Below, piece by piece: positions 9,469-18,432 of a DNA stretch of 47,957 nucleotides. The stretch is from Streptomyces sp. NRRL F-5122 (GTDB taxonomy: Bacteria > Actinomycetota > Actinomycetes > Streptomycetales > Streptomycetaceae). The stretch lies in assembly GCF_001507435.1 (NCBI RefSeq), contig NZ_LMWH01000257.1, forward strand, positions 1-47,957, given 5' to 3'. Made by a program: the position numbers and the translations under genes. How positions within the stretch are numbered: the first letter of the stretch is position 1; each line of letters begins with the position of its first letter. The notes under the pieces are model-generated. The model was given only the letters and a program-made list of their open reading frames with translations. It was not told the origin of the DNA and did no database searches.

Positions 9469-9541
9469 GCCCCCGTTGTGTAGCGGCCTAGCACGCCGCC
9501 CTCTCAAGGCGGTAGCGCCGGTTCGAATCCGGTCGGGGGTA
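9469..9541 (+). tRNA. tRNA-Glu (CTC)
   Basis: Second 73-nt tRNA-Glu(CTC); anticodon stem CCGCC/GGCGG. Identical to the third copy at 9662. Confidence 0.95.
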
Positions 9542-9561
9542 CGAACTGGTCTAAACCACAG

Positions 9562-9633
9562 TGGTCTATGGTGTAATTGGCAGCACGACTGATTCTGGTT
9601 CAGTTAGTCTTGGTTCGAGTCCAGGTAGACCAG
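9562..9633 (+). tRNA. tRNA-Gln (CTG)
   Basis: Second 72-nt tRNA-Gln(CTG). It differs from the first by a compensated acceptor pair: TGGTCTA/TAGACCA in place of TGGCCTA/TAGGCCA. Confidence 0.95.
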
Positions 9634-9661
9634 CTCGGATCTGCGGAAACGCTAGATCCTC

Positions 9662-9734
9662 GCCCCCGTTGTGTAGCGGCCTAGCACGCCGCCCTCTCAA
9701 GGCGGTAGCGCCGGTTCGAATCCGGTCGGGGGTA
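9662..9734 (+). tRNA. tRNA-Glu (CTC)
   Basis: Third 73-nt tRNA-Glu(CTC), identical to the copy at 9469 and last of the five-gene cluster. Confidence 0.95.
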
Positions 9735-9741
9735 CACCGAT

Positions 9742-9778
9742 CGCAGGGCCTCCACTTCGGTGGGGGCCCTGCGGCTTT
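9742..9778 (+). terminator. Terminator of the tRNA cluster
   Basis: 14-bp stem (one G-T pair) with a UUCG tetraloop (arms 9742-9755 and 9760-9773) followed by GCTTTTC, 7 bp after the last tRNA. A classical rho-independent terminator. Confidence 0.92.
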
Positions 9779-9814
9779 TCCAGGATTGCGCTGCGGCGGG
9801 CCGCGGGGTGCGGG

Positions 9815-10459
9815 TCATTCCAGTCCGTAACGCCGCGCCGACTCCTCCTCCTGCGCGAGCCGGTGCAGTGCGCGCAGCACCGGCTCGAAGAGCACGGCCG
9901 CCGCGACCGCCGTCTCGACCTTGTCCCTCTCTGCGGCGTGCGTCTGCAGCAGGTCGAGGTCGCGCCGGGCCACCTGGTGCATCAACTCCGCGTACGGTTC
10001 CATGAGTTGGGCGTCACACGGATAACCGAGCCGGATCAGGGCGGCCACCGCCGCCAACAGTGACCGGTGCACGGGGGACAGGGGCGCGAGTTCGTGCGCG
10101 GTCTCCCAGCCCAGCATGCGCAGCAGTGCGTCCACCTCGCGCCGGGCGGCCACCACCGAGGGGTCCTCCTCGTCCGGCTCCGGCCCCTGTGGCATCGCCC
10201 AGAGGGCCGCGCCCAGGCGGATGGTGCGGCCGAGCGACTCGTCGTCGACGTGCCGCAGAACCTCCCGGGCGGTGGCGACCGGCATCCGGCCCACCTGGAT
10301 CATCGCCCGCACGAGCCGCAGCCGGCGCAGATGGCCCTCGTCGTACTCGGCGGTCGTCGCGTTCACCTGGCGGCCGGGCGCCAACAGCCCTTCCCGCAGG
10401 TAGTACTTGATCGTCGCGGTGGACACACCGCTTCGCTCGCTCAACTCCGCCAGCCGCAT
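9815..10459 (-). CDS. MerR-family transcriptional regulator
   Basis: 214 residues. The N-terminal winged helix-turn-helix MRLAELSERSGVSTATIKYYLREGLL (quoted in part: MRLAELSERSGVSTATIKYY) is typical of MerR, followed by the second wing and EVLRHVDDES. The effector domain is helical with no obvious metal-binding cysteines, so an organic ligand is more likely than a metal. The frame is open further upstream to 10702, but the ATG at 10459 opens the HTH directly and has AAGG upstream. It is divergent from the DUF4188 gene, with a palindrome between them, and so is the likely regulator of that pair. Confidence 0.88.
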   Translation of the reverse strand: MRLAELSERSGVSTATIKYYLREGLLAPGRQVNATTAEYDEGHLRRLRLVRAMIQVGRMPVATAREVLRHVDDESLGRTIRLGAALWAMPQGPEPDEEDPSVVAARREVDALLRMLGWETAHELAPLSPVHRSLLAAVAALIRLGYPCDAQLMEPYAELMHQVARRDLDLLQTHAAERDKVETAVAAAVLFEPVLRALHRLAQEEESARRYGLE

Positions 10460-10482
10460 CCCTTGCGCCTTTCCTCGGGTCG

Positions 10483-10519
10483 CGCCACTATCCAAGCATG
10501 GCGGTGTCGGATAGCGCCG
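10483..10519. promoter_or_regulatory. Candidate MerR operator between divergent genes
   Basis: Imperfect inverted repeat with 11-bp arms CGCCACTATCC (10483-10493) and GGATAGCGCCG (10509-10519), 9 of 11 pairs matching, 15-bp spacer. It lies 24 bp upstream of the merR start and 29 bp upstream of the preferred DUF4188 start. A dyad at this position fits how MerR regulators bind over the promoter spacer. Confidence 0.65.
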
Positions 10520-10547
10520 CTGGCCAATGGCTGCCGAGGGGGACGCC

Positions 10548-11081
10548 GTGTTCGGGAAGCCCAAGACCGTGAGCCGTACGACCGCAGCCGCCGAGGGGGA
10601 CGTGGTCGTCCTGCTCATCGGCATGCGGATCAACCACTTCTGGGCGATGCACCACTGGCTGCCGGTGCTCATGGCGATGCCCCGCATGCTGCGCGAGCTC
10701 AAGAAGAGGCCGGGGCGCGGTCTGCTCGGCCATGTCCTGCTGACGGCGTCCCCGCGGACGTACTACGTCGTGCAGTACTGGGAGTCCAAGGAGAAGCTGT
10801 ACGCCTACGCGTCGGCGTCCGACATGTTCCACCACAGGGCCTGGGCGACGTTCAACCGCAAGGAGAAGGCGGGGAAGCTGCGGCAGCACGTGGGGATCTG
10901 GCACGAGACCTATGTGGTGCCGGAGGGCGCCTACGAGTCGATCTACGGTGACATGCCGGCCTTCGGGCTCGCCGCCGCGCACGGCGTCCTGCCCCTCGAG
11001 AAGCGGGGGCGCCGGGCCGGCGACCGGTTCGCGTTCCGTTCGGCGAAGGCCGGCCAGGGGGCGCAGCCGCCTTCGGTATGA
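10548..11081 (+). CDS. DUF4188 protein (monooxygenase-like fold)
   Basis: 177 residues from the GTG at 10548, which has GAGGGGG 5 bp upstream; an ATG at 10527 is possible. I recognise the DUF4188 pattern: VVVLLIGMRINHFWAMHHW, the Lys/Arg-rich MLRELKKRPGRGLLGH, YYVVQYWESKEKLYAYA, and HRAWATFNR. The family is annotated as dimeric ferredoxin-like/monooxygenase-related, with no proven reaction. It is probably controlled by the divergent MerR regulator. Confidence 0.8.
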   Translation: MFGKPKTVSRTTAAAEGDVVVLLIGMRINHFWAMHHWLPVLMAMPRMLRELKKRPGRGLLGHVLLTASPRTYYVVQYWESKEKLYAYASASDMFHHRAWATFNRKEKAGKLRQHVGIWHETYVVPEGAYESIYGDMPAFGLAAAHGVLPLEKRGRRAGDRFAFRSAKAGQGAQPPSV

Positions 11082-11159
11082 AGCTCAGGGGTGCCGTTTC
11101 CCGGGAGAGGGCCCGCCGCGGCGTTGAGGCCGGCCCCGCCCCGCTGACGCGCTCGCTGC

Positions 11160-11876
11160 TCAGCCCGAGCGGCGCAGTGCCTCGGAGAGCCGGGCGGCTG
11201 AGTCGATGACGGCCTGTGCATGCATCCGGCCCGGGTGGCGGGTCAGGCGCTCGATGGGGCCGGAGACGGAGACCGCGGCGACCACGCGGTTGGAGGGGCC
11301 GCGTACGGGTGCGGAGACGGACGCGACGCCCGGCTCGCGCTCCCCGATGGACTGGGCCCAGCCGCGGCGCCGCACGCCGGACAGGGCCGTCGCCGTGAAG
11401 CGCGCGCCCTGCAGGCCGCGGTGCAGCCGCTCGGGCTCCTCCCAGGCCAGCAGGATCTGAGCCGAGGAGCCCGCTTTCATCGTGAGCGTGGAGCCGACCG
11501 GGACCGTGTCGCGAAGACCCGAGAGGCGCTCCGCGGCGGCGACGCAGATGCGCATGTCCCCCTGGCGGCGATAGAGCTGTGCGCTCTCGCCCGTGACATC
11601 ACGGAGGTGGGTCAGTACGGGGCCAGCCGTCGCCAGCAGGCGGTCCTCGCCCGCCGCCGCCGCCAGCTCGGACAGCCGGGGTCCGAGGATGAAACGGCCC
11701 TGCATGTCGCGGGCCACCATACGGTGGTGTTCCAGCGCCACGGCCAGGCGGTGGGCCGTGGGTCGTGCCAGTCCGGTGGCGCCGACCAGGCCCGCGAGGG
11801 TGGCCGGACCGGACTCCAGAGCGCTCAGGACGAGGGCCGCCTTGTCCAGAACGCCGACGCCGCTACTGTTGTCCAT
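11160..11876 (-). CDS. ndgR: IclR-family regulator NdgR
   Basis: 238 residues beginning MDNSSGVGVLDKAALVLSAL. The N-terminal winged HTH (about 10-70, GLARPTAHRLAVALEHH) is followed by the IclR effector domain (GESAQLYRRQGDMRICVAAAERLSGLRD). It closely matches what I recall of S. coelicolor NdgR, a regulator of amino-acid metabolism, growth on defined nitrogen sources and antibiotic production. A 7-codon longer start (11897) is possible; the ATG at 11876 is the family start. It is divergent from leuCD, one of its known targets. The orthologue in corynebacteria is LtbR. Confidence 0.95.
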   Translation of the reverse strand: MDNSSGVGVLDKAALVLSALESGPATLAGLVGATGLARPTAHRLAVALEHHRMVARDMQGRFILGPRLSELAAAAGEDRLLATAGPVLTHLRDVTGESAQLYRRQGDMRICVAAAERLSGLRDTVPVGSTLTMKAGSSAQILLAWEEPERLHRGLQGARFTATALSGVRRRGWAQSIGEREPGVASVSAPVRGPSNRVVAAVSVSGPIERLTRHPGRMHAQAVIDSAARLSEALRRSG

Positions 11877-11894
11877 GCAACGATACTCACGTCT

Positions 11895-11925
11895 CACTCT
11901 GTGAAACGCAAGTTCAATTTCCCGA
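11895..11925. promoter_or_regulatory. Candidate NdgR site in the ndgR-leuC intergenic region
   Basis: A relatively AT-rich block lies just upstream of ndgR. It contains a short dyad TGAA-N7-TTCA (11902-11905 and 11913-11916) in the context GTGAAACGCAAGTTCA. Family knowledge says NdgR/LtbR binds the leuC promoter; that this dyad is the exact site is my inference. Confidence 0.45.
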
Positions 11926-12066
11926 GGAACCCGCCACCCTGGAAGTCACGGCGGCCCGCGTACCAACGGGCCCGGCGGCACACGCCCGGGATCCGGGGGT
12001 ACGGGCGCTGCCACCTCAAGATCTCTAGTTGGGTCGGCGCACGCTTCGCCGACCGGAGGGAAAGCG

Positions 12067-13497
12067 ATGGGTAGGACACTCGCGGAGAAGGTCTGGGACG
12101 ACCACGTCGTCCGGCGCGCCGAGGGCGAGCCCGACCTCCTCTACATCGATCTGCACCTGCTGCACGAGGTGACCAGCCCGCAGGCCTTCGACGGTCTGCG
12201 CAAGAGCGGACGCCGGGTGCGCAGGCTCGACCTCACCATCGCGACCGAGGACCACAACACCCCCACCCTCGACATCGACAAGCCCATCGCGGACCCGGTC
12301 TCCCGCGCCCAGCTGGAGACGCTGCGCAAGAACTGCGCCGAGTTCGGTGTGCGCCTGCACCCGCTGGGGGACGTCGAGCAGGGCGTCGTGCACGTCGTCG
12401 GCCCGCAGCTGGGCCTGACCCAGCCCGGCACGACGGTCGTCTGCGGTGACTCGCACACCTCGACGCACGGCGCGTTCGGCGCGCTGGCGTTCGGTATCGG
12501 CACCTCCCAGGTCGAGCACGTCCTCGCGACCCAGACGCTGCCCCTGGCCCGCCCGAAGACCATGGCCATCACGGTCGACGGCGAGCTGCCCGAGGGCGTG
12601 ACGGCCAAGGACCTGATCCTGGCCATCATCGCCAGGATCGGCACCGGCGGCGGCCAGGGCTACATCCTGGAGTACCGCGGCCCGGCCATCGAGAAGCTCT
12701 CGATGGAGGCCCGGATGACCATCTGCAACATGTCGATCGAGGCCGGTGCGCGGGCGGGCATGATCGCCCCGGACGAGACCACCTTCGCCTACCTCAAGGG
12801 CCGTCCGCACGCTCCCGAGGGTGCGGAGTGGGACGCCGCGGTGGAGTACTGGAAGACGCTGCGGACCGACGACGACGCGGAATTCGACGCCGAGGTGCGC
12901 ATCGACGCCGCCGCGCTCTCGCCGTTCGTCACCTGGGGCACCAACCCGGGCCAGGGTGCACCGCTTTCGACGTCCGTCCCCGATCCCGCTTCGTACGAGG
13001 ACGCCTCGGAGCGCCTGGCCGCGGAAAAGGCCCTGGAGTACATGGGGTTGGACGCCGGGCAGCCGCTGCGTTCCATCAAGGTGGACACGGTCTTCGTAGG
13101 CTCCTGCACCAACGGGCGCATCGAGGATCTGCGTGCCGCCGCCGCGATCATCGAGAACCGCAAAGTCGCCGACGGTGTACGGATGCTGGTCGTCCCGGGC
13201 TCCGCGCGCGTGGGTCTGCAGGCCGTCTCCGAGGGCCTGGACGTGATCTTCAAGGAGGCCGGCGCGGAGTGGCGGCACGCGGGCTGTTCCATGTGTCTCG
13301 GCATGAACCCGGACCAGCTGGCCCCGGGCGAGCGCTCCGCCTCCACCTCCAACCGCAACTTCGAGGGCCGGCAGGGCAAGGGCGGGCGCACGCACCTGGT
13401 CTCGCCGCAGGTCGCCGCAGCGACGGCGGTCCTGGGGCACCTGGCGTCCCCCGCCGACCTGTCCGACGCCGACACTCGTACGCCCGCTGGAGTCTGA
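12067..13497 (+). CDS. leuC: 3-isopropylmalate dehydratase large subunit
   Basis: 476-residue aconitase-type subunit that isomerises 2- to 3-isopropylmalate in leucine synthesis. The three [4Fe-4S] ligand cysteines are Cys347 (GSCTNGR), Cys407 and Cys410 (GCSMCLGMN). Other signatures are [20 protein letters not shown] and [17 protein letters not shown]. The ATG has GGAGGGAAAG upstream. It is followed after 6 bp by leuD, with which it forms the heterodimer, and is divergent from its likely regulator ndgR. Confidence 0.98.
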   Translation: MGRTLAEKVWDDHVVRRAEGEPDLLYIDLHLLHEVTSPQAFDGLRKSGRRVRRLDLTIATEDHNTPTLDIDKPIADPVSRAQLETLRKNCAEFGVRLHPLGDVEQGVVHVVGPQLGLTQPGTTVVCGDSHTSTHGAFGALAFGIGTSQVEHVLATQTLPLARPKTMAITVDGELPEGVTAKDLILAIIARIGTGGGQGYILEYRGPAIEKLSMEARMTICNMSIEAGARAGMIAPDETTFAYLKGRPHAPEGAEWDAAVEYWKTLRTDDDAEFDAEVRIDAAALSPFVTWGTNPGQGAPLSTSVPDPASYEDASERLAAEKALEYMGLDAGQPLRSIKVDTVFVGSCTNGRIEDLRAAAAIIENRKVADGVRMLVVPGSARVGLQAVSEGLDVIFKEAGAEWRHAGCSMCLGMNPDQLAPGERSASTSNRNFEGRQGKGGRTHLVSPQVAAATAVLGHLASPADLSDADTRTPAGV

Positions 13498-13503
13498 GAA
13501 GTC

Positions 13504-14097
13504 ATGGAAGCATTCACCACGCACACCGGCCGGGCCGTCCCGCTGCGCCGCAGCAACGTCGACACCGACCAGATCATCCCCGCCCACTGGCTCAAGAAGG
13601 TGACCCGGGACGGGTTCGAGGACGGGCTTTTCGAGGCCTGGCGCAAGGACTCCGAGTTCGTGCTCAACCGCCCCGAGCGGCAGGGTGCCACGGTCCTGGT
13701 CGCGGGCCCGGACTTCGGCACCGGCTCCTCCCGCGAGCACGCCGTCTGGGCGCTGCAGAACTACGGCTTCAAGGCGGTCGTCTCCTCCCGGTTCGCCGAT
13801 ATCTTCCGCGGCAACTCCCTCAAGAACGGCCTGCTCACGGTGGTCCTGGAGCAGAAGATCGTGGACGCCCTGTGGGAGCTCACCGAGAAGGACCCGACGG
13901 CCGAGATCACCGTGGACCTCGAGGCGCGTGAGGTACGCGCCGAGGGCATCACCGCCGCCTTCGAGCTGGACGAGAACTCGCGCTGGCGGCTGCTGAACGG
14001 CCTCGACGACATCTCCATCACCCTCCGGAACGAGTCCGACATCGCCGCGTACGAGGCGGAGCGCCCCTCGTACAAGCCGCGGACCCTCCAGGGCTGA
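13504..14097 (+). CDS. leuD: 3-isopropylmalate dehydratase small subunit
   Basis: 197 residues, the usual length. Motifs: [17 protein letters not shown] at about 16-32, [17 protein letters not shown] at about 69-85, and [18 protein letters not shown]. This swivelling domain binds the substrate on LeuC. It is co-transcribed with leuC and ends at the hairpin at 14141. Confidence 0.98.
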   Translation: MEAFTTHTGRAVPLRRSNVDTDQIIPAHWLKKVTRDGFEDGLFEAWRKDSEFVLNRPERQGATVLVAGPDFGTGSSREHAVWALQNYGFKAVVSSRFADIFRGNSLKNGLLTVVLEQKIVDALWELTEKDPTAEITVDLEAREVRAEGITAAFELDENSRWRLLNGLDDISITLRNESDIAAYEAERPSYKPRTLQG

Positions 14098-14140
14098 CGC
14101 CCGCGCCCGCAAGGGCTGGTTTCGGCCATCGCAACACCGC

Positions 14141-14174
14141 CTGTACCCCCAATCGTGGACGGTTGGGGGTACAG
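14141..14174 (+). terminator. Terminator of leuCD
   Basis: Perfect 12-bp stem, arms CTGTACCCCCAA (14141-14152) and TTGGGGGTACAG (14163-14174), with a 10-nt loop, then CCGTTTCC. It starts 43 bp after the leuD stop. Confidence 0.85.
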
Positions 14175-14361
14175 CCGTTTCCGCTGCCGAAAGCGTCCGG
14201 CGCGCCGCCTCGCACACTGCCAACTCTGCTGGTTACAAAGGTTGTTGCCGCGATCCGTGGACGGAGCCGCCATGACGTTCCGGGGCCCGCGGAAGGCCCG
14301 GGGGAGACGGCAGTTGCCCCCAGCGGGGGCGACAACTCGCCCCAGATGGCACAATCTGTGC

Positions 14362-14592
14362 ATGGACAACGACGGCCAACTCGAGCTCTATACGGCGGTC
14401 GCGGCCCAACTCAAGGAAGCGCACGCAAGGGTGCGCACACTGCAAGTCCCGGAGGGCGTACGGATGGCGCTGACCCGGAAGCTGCTGGTCATTACGGCCG
14501 CGGCCAAGCACGATCCCGCCGAAGCGACCCGGCGTCTCGAGCGGTTCATGACCGACCTCGACGAGGACCGAATCCCCGAAGAGGAACTCTGA
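14362..14592 (+). CDS. Small conserved protein upstream of hupS (SCO5555-like)
   Basis: 76 residues, mostly helical and charged ([43 protein letters not shown] region). No enzymatic or DNA-binding motif that I can name. It lies between the leuCD terminator and hupS. The ATG at 14362 is preferred because the coding bias begins there. Function unknown. Confidence 0.75.
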   Translation: MDNDGQLELYTAVAAQLKEAHARVRTLQVPEGVRMALTRKLLVITAAAKHDPAEATRRLERFMTDLDEDRIPEEEL

Positions 14593-14718
14593 GGCAGCCG
14601 AATCGGTGCGGCACAAGGGTGATAAGCCCGTTTCGTGTTTGATTTGCGGTATATATCTGCCTAACGTGCGAAAAAGCTTGAACACTTTCGTTCTGGCGAT
14701 GTCTCCGAAGGGGAAGAC

Positions 14719-15348
14719 GTGAACAAGGCGCAGCTCGTAGAAGCGATTGCCGACAAGATGGGCGGCCGCCAGCAGGCTGCCGATGCTGTCGACGCGGTCC
14801 TGGACGCCATCGTCCGCGCGGTCGTCGGAGGCGACCGGGTCTCGGTCACCGGTTTCGGTTCGTTCGAGAAGGTCGAGCGTCCGGCCCGTTACGCCCGCAA
14901 CCCCCAGACGGGCGAGCGGGTTCGGGTCAGGAAGACCTCCGTGCCGCGCTTCCGCGCGGGACAGGGCTTCAAGGACCTGGTCAGCGGGACGAAGAAGCTC
15001 CCGCGCGGTGGCGAGGTCGCGGTCAAGAAGGCGCCCAAGGGCAGCCTGCAGGTCGGCGCCGCGGCCACGGTCAAGAAGGCTGCGGCGAAGAAGGTCACGG
15101 CCAAGAAGGCGGCCCCCGCGAAGAAGGCCACGGCCAAGAAGGCGGCCCCCGCGAAGAAGGTCACCGCGAAGAAGGCCACGGCCAAGAAGACCACGGCGAA
15201 GAAGACCACCGCGGCGGCCAAGAAGACCACCGCGAAGAAGACCACCGCCAAGAAGGCGGCGGCCAAGAAGGCCCCGGCGAAGAAGGCCCCGGCCAAGAAG
15301 TCGACGGGCCGCAAGACCACCGCCAAGAAGGCCACCGCCCGCAGCTGA
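14719..15348 (+). CDS. hupS: HU-family DNA-binding protein with lysine-rich tail (HupS)
   Basis: 209 residues. Residues 1 to about 92 are a canonical HU domain ([54 protein letters not shown]). Residues from about 109 on are histone H1-like Lys/Ala repeats (AKKAT, PAKKA, AKKTT). This two-part layout is that of Streptomyces HupS, which compacts nucleoids in spores, as opposed to the short HupA. The GTG start has GAAGGGGAAG upstream. Confidence 0.95.
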   Translation: MNKAQLVEAIADKMGGRQQAADAVDAVLDAIVRAVVGGDRVSVTGFGSFEKVERPARYARNPQTGERVRVRKTSVPRFRAGQGFKDLVSGTKKLPRGGEVAVKKAPKGSLQVGAAATVKKAAAKKVTAKKAAPAKKATAKKAAPAKKVTAKKATAKKTTAKKTTAAAKKTTAKKTTAKKAAAKKAPAKKAPAKKSTGRKTTAKKATARS

Positions 15349-15373
15349 CCGGGACGGACGGGCTACACGCGCC

Positions 15374-15402
15374 GGGCCGGGCTCCCCCTGGGAGCCCGGC
15401 CC
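15374..15402 (+). terminator. Terminator after hupS
   Basis: Perfect 13-bp GC stem (arms 15374-15386 and 15390-15402, loop CCT) in the 70-bp gap between the convergent hupS and Csp-like genes. It may serve both. Confidence 0.85.
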
Positions 15403-15418
15403 GCGGTGTGTCCGGGGG

Positions 15419-15622
15419 TCAGAACGTCTGCAGGGTCACCAGCGTGATGCGCCGGTCCTCGCCCTCGCCCTCCGTCTCGATCCGCACCCGCTGTCCCGGG
15501 CGCAGCAGCCTCAGTCCGCCCGCGTCGAACGCCCGGGCGTCGAAGGGGACGGGGGTGCCGTCGTCGAGCAGCACCTGACCGGTGCGCGTCTCGGGGTCGT
15601 AGGTGTACGCGGTCGCCTGCAT
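15419..15622 (-). CDS. Small cold-shock-like OB-fold protein
   Basis: 67 residues, the same length as CspA-type proteins, with a Csp-like layout: [19 protein letters not shown] in place of GFGFI..GD..DVFVH, then [16 protein letters not shown]. The aromatic RNP1/RNP2 residues are largely missing, so nucleic-acid binding is uncertain. Convergent with hupS. Confidence 0.7.
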   Translation of the reverse strand: MQATAYTYDPETRTGQVLLDDGTPVPFDARAFDAGGLRLLRPGQRVRIETEGEGEDRRITLVTLQTF

Positions 15623-15710
15623 GACGGCAGCCTATCGACCGCTCCGGACACGTCGCCGGGCCGTGCGGACCCGGGGACGGCCCCGGCGGACCGGGGACCG
15701 CCCCGTCGTG

Positions 15711-16358
15711 TCAACCGCCGTGCCCGCCGGGGATGAGCAGCCGCGCCGCCACCGCCGCCGTGCGTGGTCCCACACCGAGCGCGAGCGCCGCGCGCAGATC
15801 CTCGCCGGTGTCCACGTCCTGGCGCACGGAGTCCACGTCGTCGAGCGCGAGTTCCACGGCGCCCGAGGCCAGATGACGCATTCGCGAATCCACGCCGAAC
15901 GCGGGCAGCAATTCCAGGCCGGGGGCCGCGGCGAGCAGGGTCGTGCCGATTCCTGCGGCGTCGGGCAGAAAAGCGCGGGGGAATTCGGCGGCGGCGCCGA
16001 GTACCCGGGCCAATTCCGGGGCGCGCAGGGCGGGGAGATCGGCGTTCAGGGCCGCCACCGCGCCGCCGGGGCGTGATCGCCGCACGGCCGCCGCCGCGTG
16101 CGCGAGCGCGGTGTTCAGACCGCCCGCCGGCTCGTCCGTGACGATCCGGGCGCCGAGGGCCGCCAGCTCGCGTCCGGCGAGCGGATCGTCCGTGACGACC
16201 GCCACATCACGTACCGCGGCACAGGCGAGGGTCGAGGCCACCGTGTCCTGCGCGAAGGCCAGGGCGAGCCCCGGACGCACCGCGTCCGCCGCGGTGTCCG
16301 AGAGCCTGCTCTTGGCCCGCGCCAAGGCCTTCAGGGGTACGACGACAGTCCACTGCAC
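15711..16358 (-). CDS. cofC: 2-phospho-L-lactate/phosphoenolpyruvate guanylyltransferase (F420 synthesis)
   Basis: 215 residues, nucleotidyltransferase fold of the CofC/FbiD family. Signatures: VVPLKALARAKSRLSD at the N-terminus (about 6-21), NADLPALRAPEL carrying the metal-binding Asp, and FGVDSRMRHLASGA. It makes the guanylylated 3-carbon precursor of coenzyme F420; in actinobacteria the substrate is phosphoenolpyruvate. Divergent from plsC across a 234-bp gap. Confidence 0.9.
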   Translation of the reverse strand: MQWTVVVPLKALARAKSRLSDTAADAVRPGLALAFAQDTVASTLACAAVRDVAVVTDDPLAGRELAALGARIVTDEPAGGLNTALAHAAAAVRRSRPGGAVAALNADLPALRAPELARVLGAAAEFPRAFLPDAAGIGTTLLAAAPGLELLPAFGVDSRMRHLASGAVELALDDVDSVRQDVDTGEDLRAALALGVGPRTAAVAARLLIPGGHGG

Positions 16359-16592
16359 GAGCGCTCCGTCCCTGTGTTGTCGCGCCCATTGTCACCTGGT
16401 CCGCCGACGGGGGACGACGGCCGTCCGGCGCCCGGCCCGTCGGCAACGGGTGCGAAGCACCATCCAAGGGCGGTGGTCGGTGACGGGCGGGCGTACGGTG
16501 TTCTCGACAGACGGGCGGCCGGGGGTGACACTTGTGCGGCCCACAACCCCAGTGTCAGGCCTTGTGCCGGCTCCTTAGAGGAAGGTGTCCGC

Positions 16593-17366
16593 GTGCCCCG
16601 CCGCAGAATCGGCTTCTGGTACCGCTTCGCAGCGGTCCTCTGCAAACCGCCGCTGGTGGTTCTGCTCAAGCGGGACTGGCGCGGAATGGAGAACATTCCG
16701 GCTGAAGGCGGATTTATCACCGCGGTGAACCACAATTCACACGTGGACCCCTTCGCCTACGCGCACTATCAGTACAACACCAAGCGTGTTCCCCGTTTCC
16801 TCGCGAAGAGCGGTCTTTTCAAGAAGGGTTTCGTCGGCGCCGTGATGCGCGGTACCGGCCAGATCCCCGTCTACCGGGAGAGCACGGACGCGCTCAGCGC
16901 CTTCCGTGCCGCGATCGACGCCGTGGAGAGCGGCGAGTGTGTCGCCTTCTACCCCGAGGGCACCCTCACCCGCGACCCGAACGGCTGGCCCATGACCGGC
17001 AAGACCGGTGCGGCCCGGGTCGCCCTGCAGACCAAGTGCCCGGTCATTCCGGTCGCCCAGTGGGGCGCCAACGCGCTGCTGCCGGCCTACGCCAAGAAGC
17101 CCAGCTTCTTCCCGCGCAAGACGCACCATGTGCTCGCCGGCCCGCCCGTCGACCTCACGCGCTTCTACGACAAGGACATGTCCCCCGAGCTGCTGAAGGA
17201 GGCGACGGAGGTCATCATGGCCGCCATCACCCGCCAGCTCGAGGAGCTCCGGGGCGAGAAGGCGCCCGAGAAGCCGTACGACCCCCGTGAGGTGCGCATC
17301 GAACAGCGCCGCCGGAGCGCCGCCGCGCAGGAGAAGGCCAGGGAGAAGGAGGGGCAGGGCCAGTGA
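16593..17366 (+). CDS. plsC: 1-acyl-sn-glycerol-3-phosphate acyltransferase
   Basis: 257 residues. The HX4D catalytic motif is H47-D52 in NHNSHVDP; the phosphate-binding FYPEGTLT follows at about 116-123; FITAVN and PVIPVAQWG are also typical. One N-terminal hydrophobic segment (FAAVLCKPPLVVLL) anchors it at the membrane. It acylates lysophosphatidate in phospholipid synthesis. The C-terminal 35 residues are charged and probably disordered. The GTG has AGAGGAAGG upstream; the stop overlaps the gpsA start by 4 bp (GTGA). The coupling with gpsA links supply and use of glycerol-3-phosphate. Confidence 0.93.
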   Translation: MPRRRIGFWYRFAAVLCKPPLVVLLKRDWRGMENIPAEGGFITAVNHNSHVDPFAYAHYQYNTKRVPRFLAKSGLFKKGFVGAVMRGTGQIPVYRESTDALSAFRAAIDAVESGECVAFYPEGTLTRDPNGWPMTGKTGAARVALQTKCPVIPVAQWGANALLPAYAKKPSFFPRKTHHVLAGPPVDLTRFYDKDMSPELLKEATEVIMAAITRQLEELRGEKAPEKPYDPREVRIEQRRRSAAAQEKAREKEGQGQ

Positions 17367-18373
17367 GCAAGCCGGTCAAGGCGGCCGTGTTCGGAACCGG
17401 ATCATGGGGGACGGCCTTCGGCATGGTGCTCGCCGACGCCGGGTGCGATGTCACCCTGTGGGCGCGCCGCGCCGAGCTCGTCGAGGCCGTCAACTCCACC
17501 CGTACGAACCCGGACTACCTGCCGGGCGTCGAGCTCCCCGAGAACCTGCGGGCCACCACGGACCCCGCCGAGGCGGCGCACGGGGCCGACTTCGCGATAC
17601 TCGCGGTCCCGTCGCAGACCCTGCGCGGGAACCTCGCCGAATGGGCACCCCTGCTCGCGCCGCGCACGGTCCTCGTCTCGCTGATGAAGGGCGTCGAACT
17701 CGGTTCCGCCATGCGGATGAGCGAGGTCATCGAGGACGTCGCCAAGGTCGTCCCGGAACGCGTCGCGGTGGTCACCGGACCCAATCTGGCCCGGGAGATC
17801 GCCGCCCGTATGCCGGCCGCGGCCGTGGTCGCCTGCACCGACGAGGCCGTCGCGCAGCGGCTCCAGTCCGTCTGCCACACGCCGTACTTCCGGCCGTACA
17901 CCAACACCGATGTGGTGGGGTGCGAACTCGGGGGTGCGGTCAAGAACGTCATCGGGCTGGCGGTCGGCATCGCGGACGGCATGGGCCTCGGTGACAACGC
18001 CAAGGGCTCGCTCATCACCCGCGGTCTCGCGGAGACCACACGGCTCGGCCTGGTGATGGGCGCCGACCCGCTGACCTTCTCGGGACTGGCCGGCCTGGGA
18101 GACCTGGTGGCCACCTGCTCCTCACCGCTGTCGCGCAACCACACCTTCGGCACCAACCTCGGCAAGGGCATGACGCTCGAGGAGACCATCGCGGTCACCA
18201 AGCAGACCGCCGAGGGCGTCAAGTCCTGTGAGTCCGTGCTCGATCTGGCCCGTCGGCACGGCGTCGACATGCCGATCACGGAGACGGTCGTCGGCATCGT
18301 CCACGAGGGCAAGCCGCCGGTGGTCGCGCTCAAGGAGCTGATGTCGCGCAGTGCGAAGCCGGAACGACGCTGA
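17363..18373 (+). CDS. gpsA: Glycerol-3-phosphate dehydrogenase [NAD(P)+]
   Basis: 336 residues. The Rossmann motif is GTGSWG at 11-16; catalytic Lys lies in CELGGAVKNVIGLAVG, with GDNAKGSLITRGL and SGLAGLGDLVATCSS further on. It reduces dihydroxyacetone phosphate to sn-glycerol-3-phosphate in the cytoplasm. Starts in the plsC stop codon. Confidence 0.98.
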   Translation: MSKPVKAAVFGTGSWGTAFGMVLADAGCDVTLWARRAELVEAVNSTRTNPDYLPGVELPENLRATTDPAEAAHGADFAILAVPSQTLRGNLAEWAPLLAPRTVLVSLMKGVELGSAMRMSEVIEDVAKVVPERVAVVTGPNLAREIAARMPAAAVVACTDEAVAQRLQSVCHTPYFRPYTNTDVVGCELGGAVKNVIGLAVGIADGMGLGDNAKGSLITRGLAETTRLGLVMGADPLTFSGLAGLGDLVATCSSPLSRNHTFGTNLGKGMTLEETIAVTKQTAEGVKSCESVLDLARRHGVDMPITETVVGIVHEGKPPVVALKELMSRSAKPERR

Positions 18374-18432
18374 GCGACAGCGCCGGCCGGACGCTGCCTC
18401 AGGGCACTGGCTACAGGTACTCTCATCGCGAT

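Noticed and set aside
14889..15335. Hydrophobic minus-strand frame ([14 protein letters not shown] repeats) opposite the hupS tail
   Set aside because: It is the mirror of the Lys/Ala repeats of HupS, not a membrane protein.
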